Assembly (NCBI GenBank): GCA_024235675.1
Contig: JACKLZ010000002.1
Coordinates: 553,501-617,500 of the forward strand
Direction of reading: 5' to 3'
Origin: Zoogloeaceae bacterium
Lineage (GTDB): Bacteria > Pseudomonadota > Gammaproteobacteria > Burkholderiales > Rhodocyclaceae
Length of the DNA: 64,000 nt
The notes under the pieces were generated by a model, which was not told where the DNA came from, searched no databases, and worked only from the letters and a program-made list of their open reading frames with translations. How positions within the stretch are numbered: the first letter of the stretch is position 1; every line of letters starts with the position of its first letter. The position numbers and the translations under genes were made by a program. Positions 61,389 to 64,000 of the stretch are shown here, piece after piece.

Positions 61389-64000
61389 ATGGAACTGGCT
61401 CCCGTGCCCCGAGAACCCGCCGATCTTTTCGTCCCCGACTTAGCAGAAGGGGCCGAAGCTGGCTTGTATCTGTCCCTGTTCGAACTCATGAACGAGGGCC
61501 TGATCATCGCCAGCGACGAAACGATCCTGGAGGTCAACAGCGCCGTCTGCCGCTTGCTGGAGCGTAGCTACCGTGATCTGGCCGGCCAACCGCTGTCGTC
61601 GCTATTCCCCACTGAGCGTGCGTTTCTCAAGGCGCGTGGCGCCCTGTTCATCCAGGGCGAGATGCGCGGCAGCCTGCGCGTCGGCCTGCCCGGTGGCCGC
61701 GAGCGCGATCTGAGCTACGTCGCCGCCGCGCGTATCCGGCCCGGCGTGCATGCGCTGATCCTCAGTCCTGACCCGGTCACCGGCCTCACCCCTAATGTAC
61801 AACGCGCCGCCGACATGGTTTGGCCGCGCCTCGCCGCCGCACTCGACCAACCCGCGCTGGTCATCGATGGTCGCGGCAAGATCATGGCGGCCAACGCGCC
61901 GGCCCGCCGTCGTTTCTCGCTCGAAGGCGGCGCCCTGACCGGACTGTCACTGTCCGCGCTATGCACGGTCAGCGCCCCCGCCCGCGAATCCGGGCCGGTC
62001 ACCGTAACACCGGCCGATGGTGCACCGGCCATGCACGGCCGCCTGCTGGCTGGGCCGGAACCCGGCTGGCAGATTCTGCTGCTCAGCGCATCCCCCCCCA
62101 TCGCCGCGGTGGACACCCGCGCCAGCCAGGTGTTTCGCCATGCCCCACACGCCATGCTGGTGGTCCGCGGCAGCGACCACACCATCCTCGCGGCCAACGA
62201 CATGGCTGCCTCGCTGCACGGCCGGGAGCGCTCGGCGCTGATCGGCATGCGCCTCTCAACCCTGCGCGACGAACCCGTCAATACGCTGGAGAGCGGCACC
62301 TGGCGCTGGCTCGGTGGCGGCAAAACATTCGCCACCCATACACAGGCACAAGCCCTCGACGGCGCACACACGGAATGGCTGATCGTACATGGCGGGCCGA
62401 GCGCGTCGACCACGCCCGCAGATTTCGATTTCTTCGGCGCCAACGCCCGGGCCGTGATCGTGACCGACGCTGATCACAAAATCCTGTCGACCAACGCCGC
62501 CTTCGCGATGCTGACCGGGATCGACATCGACGCCCTGCGCGGCAAGCCGCTCGCCGATGCCGCCAGCGGCCGTCAGGACGATGCGTTCTTTGAGCGCATG
62601 CGCAGCAGGCTTGGCGCCGAGCACGCCTGGCAAGGCGAGTTCTGGCTGCGCAACCGCAAGGGAGAAGCCTTTCCCGAATGGCTGTCGTTCAATACCGTGC
62701 GCAACGCAGAAGGCGCCGCCGTTGCCCACATCGGCCTGTTCAGCGACCTGTCGGCGCGCAAGCAAGCCGAAGCGCGCAGCGACTATCTGGCCAATCATGA
62801 TGCGCTGACCGGTCTGCCGAAAGCCCATTTCACTCGCGCACGATTCGCCGAACTCGCCCCCGGCGCCCAGCGAAAGCAGCAGCATCTGGCACTCGCTTAT
62901 GTGGACATCGACCAGTTCAAACAGATCAACACAAGCCATGGCGCCGCAATGGGCGATCAAGTGCTACAACAGTTCGCCACGCGCATTCGCCAATGCAGCC
63001 CGCGCATTCAACTCGCACGGGTAGGCAGTGACCGCTTTCTGGCATTGGTCCATGGCGTTGAACTGCTCAGTGAAATCACCCGGGAAGTCCAATCGCTTCA
63101 CGACGCCATCGCCGCCCCCTTCAAGGCGGGCGACGCATCGGTGACGCTCACCGCCAGCTTGGGCGCCGCAGTGTTTCCCAGCGATGGCACCGACTTCGAC
63201 GAACTATGCGCTTTGGCAGCCTCGGCACTCGACCGCGCACGCCTGGAGGGCCCCGGTGCGATCCGCTTTCATACCGAGGAACTCAATACCGCCAGTTTTG
63301 AGCAGGCCGCACTTGAGCGCGCGCTGACACACGCCGTGACGCGAAACGAATTCGCCATGCTTTTCCAGCCAGTGGTCGACGCTCAGACCGGCTGCATCAT
63401 TGCGGCCGAAGCCCTGGTGCGCTGGCAGCATCCCGACATGGGCCTCGTCCCGGCCCACCAGTTTCTGCCCATTGCACAAAGCGCGGGGCTGGATCTGGAG
63501 ATCGGCCGCGCGGCCTTGCGCATGGTCTGCCGCCATGCCGCCGAATGGCACCAGGGCGGTTTGAGCATCCCCGTCGCCATCGGCGCCACCGAGCACATGC
63601 TCACATACGGCCGCCTGCAGGAGACCCTGTTCGAAGCACTCGCTGAAACGGGCTTACCCGCCAGTGCCATCGAACTGAACCTGCCGGAGAGCTGCCTGAC
63701 CCAGGAGCACGGAGACCTGGTCAAAGCTTTGTATGCCCTCGACAACGCCGGAGTACGCCTCGCGGTCGCCGGCGTCGGCGGCACACCGCTGCCGCTCGCC
63801 CGTCTGCGCCAACGCCCGGTGCATCGACTCAAACTGGACCGCGCACTGATTCGCGATCTGGGCAATGCCGACACCCACGCCATCCTCGCCGCGACCATTG
63901 CCGCATCCACCGCACTGGGCTTGCGCCTGCAGGCCGTTGGCGTCGAATCCATTGAACAGCAAGACGCCCTGCTCGCCCTCGGCTGCCACCGCCAGCAAGG
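61389..64000 (+). CDS. PAS-GGDEF-EAL protein with degenerate motifs, 3' end beyond window
   Basis: The frame opens at ATG 61389 (AGG seven bases upstream) and stays open to the window end: 870 codons, incomplete. PAS-like regions cover the N-terminal half; the clearest is about 360-460 (VIVTDADHKILSTNAAFAMLTG, ending HIGLFSDLSARKQAE). The GGDEF domain starts DALTGLP near 471, but its signature is GSDRF near 546. The EAL domain keeps AEALVRW (Glu674) and KLDRALIRDL (Lys815). The metal-binding pair of DDFGTG is lost: the site reads AGVGGT (from about 794). Both catalytic sites appear dead, so this is probably a c-di-GMP or protein-interaction sensor. Confidence 0.88.
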   Translation, partial: MELAPVPREPADLFVPDLAEGAEAGLYLSLFELMNEGLIIASDETILEVNSAVCRLLERSYRDLAGQPLSSLFPTERAFLKARGALFIQGEMRGSLRVGLPGGRERDLSYVAAARIRPGVHALILSPDPVTGLTPNVQRAADMVWPRLAAALDQPALVIDGRGKIMAANAPARRRFSLEGGALTGLSLSALCTVSAPARESGPVTVTPADGAPAMHGRLLAGPEPGWQILLLSASPPIAAVDTRASQVFRHAPHAMLVVRGSDHTILAANDMAASLHGRERSALIGMRLSTLRDEPVNTLESGTWRWLGGGKTFATHTQAQALDGAHTEWLIVHGGPSASTTPADFDFFGANARAVIVTDADHKILSTNAAFAMLTGIDIDALRGKPLADAASGRQDDAFFERMRSRLGAEHAWQGEFWLRNRKGEAFPEWLSFNTVRNAEGAAVAHIGLFSDLSARKQAEARSDYLANHDALTGLPKAHFTRARFAELAPGAQRKQQHLALAYVDIDQFKQINTSHGAAMGDQVLQQFATRIRQCSPRIQLARVGSDRFLALVHGVELLSEITREVQSLHDAIAAPFKAGDASVTLTASLGAAVFPSDGTDFDELCALAASALDRARLEGPGAIRFHTEELNTASFEQAALERALTHAVTRNEFAMLFQPVVDAQTGCIIAAEALVRWQHPDMGLVPAHQFLPIAQSAGLDLEIGRAALRMVCRHAAEWHQGGLSIPVAIGATEHMLTYGRLQETLFEALAETGLPASAIELNLPESCLTQEHGDLVKALYALDNAGVRLAVAGVGGTPLPLARLRQRPVHRLKLDRALIRDLGNADTHAILAATIAASTALGLRLQAVGVESIEQQDALLALGCHRQQ

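Overview
The window is high-GC DNA from a betaproteobacterium. The gene content and order point to a Rhodocyclales-type organism (Azoarcus/Thauera/Denitromonas relatives): a complete division and cell-wall (dcw) cluster followed by lpxC and secA, the yhdP-nit-tldD block divergent from glnE, a tRNA-Pro next to ispB, and a fused indolepyruvate ferredoxin oxidoreductase. The genus is my inference; no marker in the window fixes it.

Layout. 1-1250: apaG and a small methyltransferase. 1255-2600: a small accessory pocket with a double-hairpin REP-like element, an Abi_2/HEPN abortive-infection gene and an AT-rich spacer. 2601-8740: argJ, an HDOD-GAF protein and secA on the minus strand, and a divergent DciA/DUF721 gene. 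8767-27700 (minus strand, transcribed right to left): mraZ, rsmH, ftsL, ftsI, murE, murF, mraY, murD, ftsW, murG, murC, a murB-like gene, ddl, ftsQ, ftsA, ftsZ, lpxC and a small membrane protein. Nine of these junctions are 4-bp ATGA stop/start overlaps. The cluster promoter carries five TG-type MraZ boxes in exact 10-bp phase. 27886-31592: rnpB, DUF3025, a lipoprotein, pyrC and rsmI. 31609-33360: yraN, diaA and dolP, then a clear terminator. 33373-37593: a decayed Lrp/AsnC regulator beside a fused indolepyruvate oxidoreductase. 37617-41321: a soluble histidine kinase, a PA0069-type radical SAM protein and a Tat-exported protein with two PilJ motifs. 41393-50513: tldD, nitrilase and yhdP, divergent glnE, tRNA-Pro(CGG). 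50536-54091: ispB, ugpQ, a UgpB-like binding protein and a small lipoprotein. 54104-58519: tas, HD-GYP and EAL genes in one probable operon. 58615-61227: rlmM and rhlE. 61389-64000: a PAS-GGDEF-EAL protein that runs off the window.

Most of the window is core housekeeping. The dcw genes make UDP-MurNAc-pentapeptide, lipid I and lipid II and build the divisome. SecA, LpxC, YhdP and DolP serve envelope export and outer-membrane biogenesis. The strongest unusual signals are: (i) the dcw-encoded MurB homologue has lost the positions equivalent to the catalytic Arg, Ser and Glu; (ii) the alternating TGCAC/TGGGR MraZ operator; (iii) the frameshifted Lrp gene next to its presumed target; (iv) the twin-PilJ Tat substrate with NarX-like P-box motifs; and (v) three c-di-GMP-type proteins with altered active-site motifs. 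I found no CRISPR array, prophage or intact transposase.
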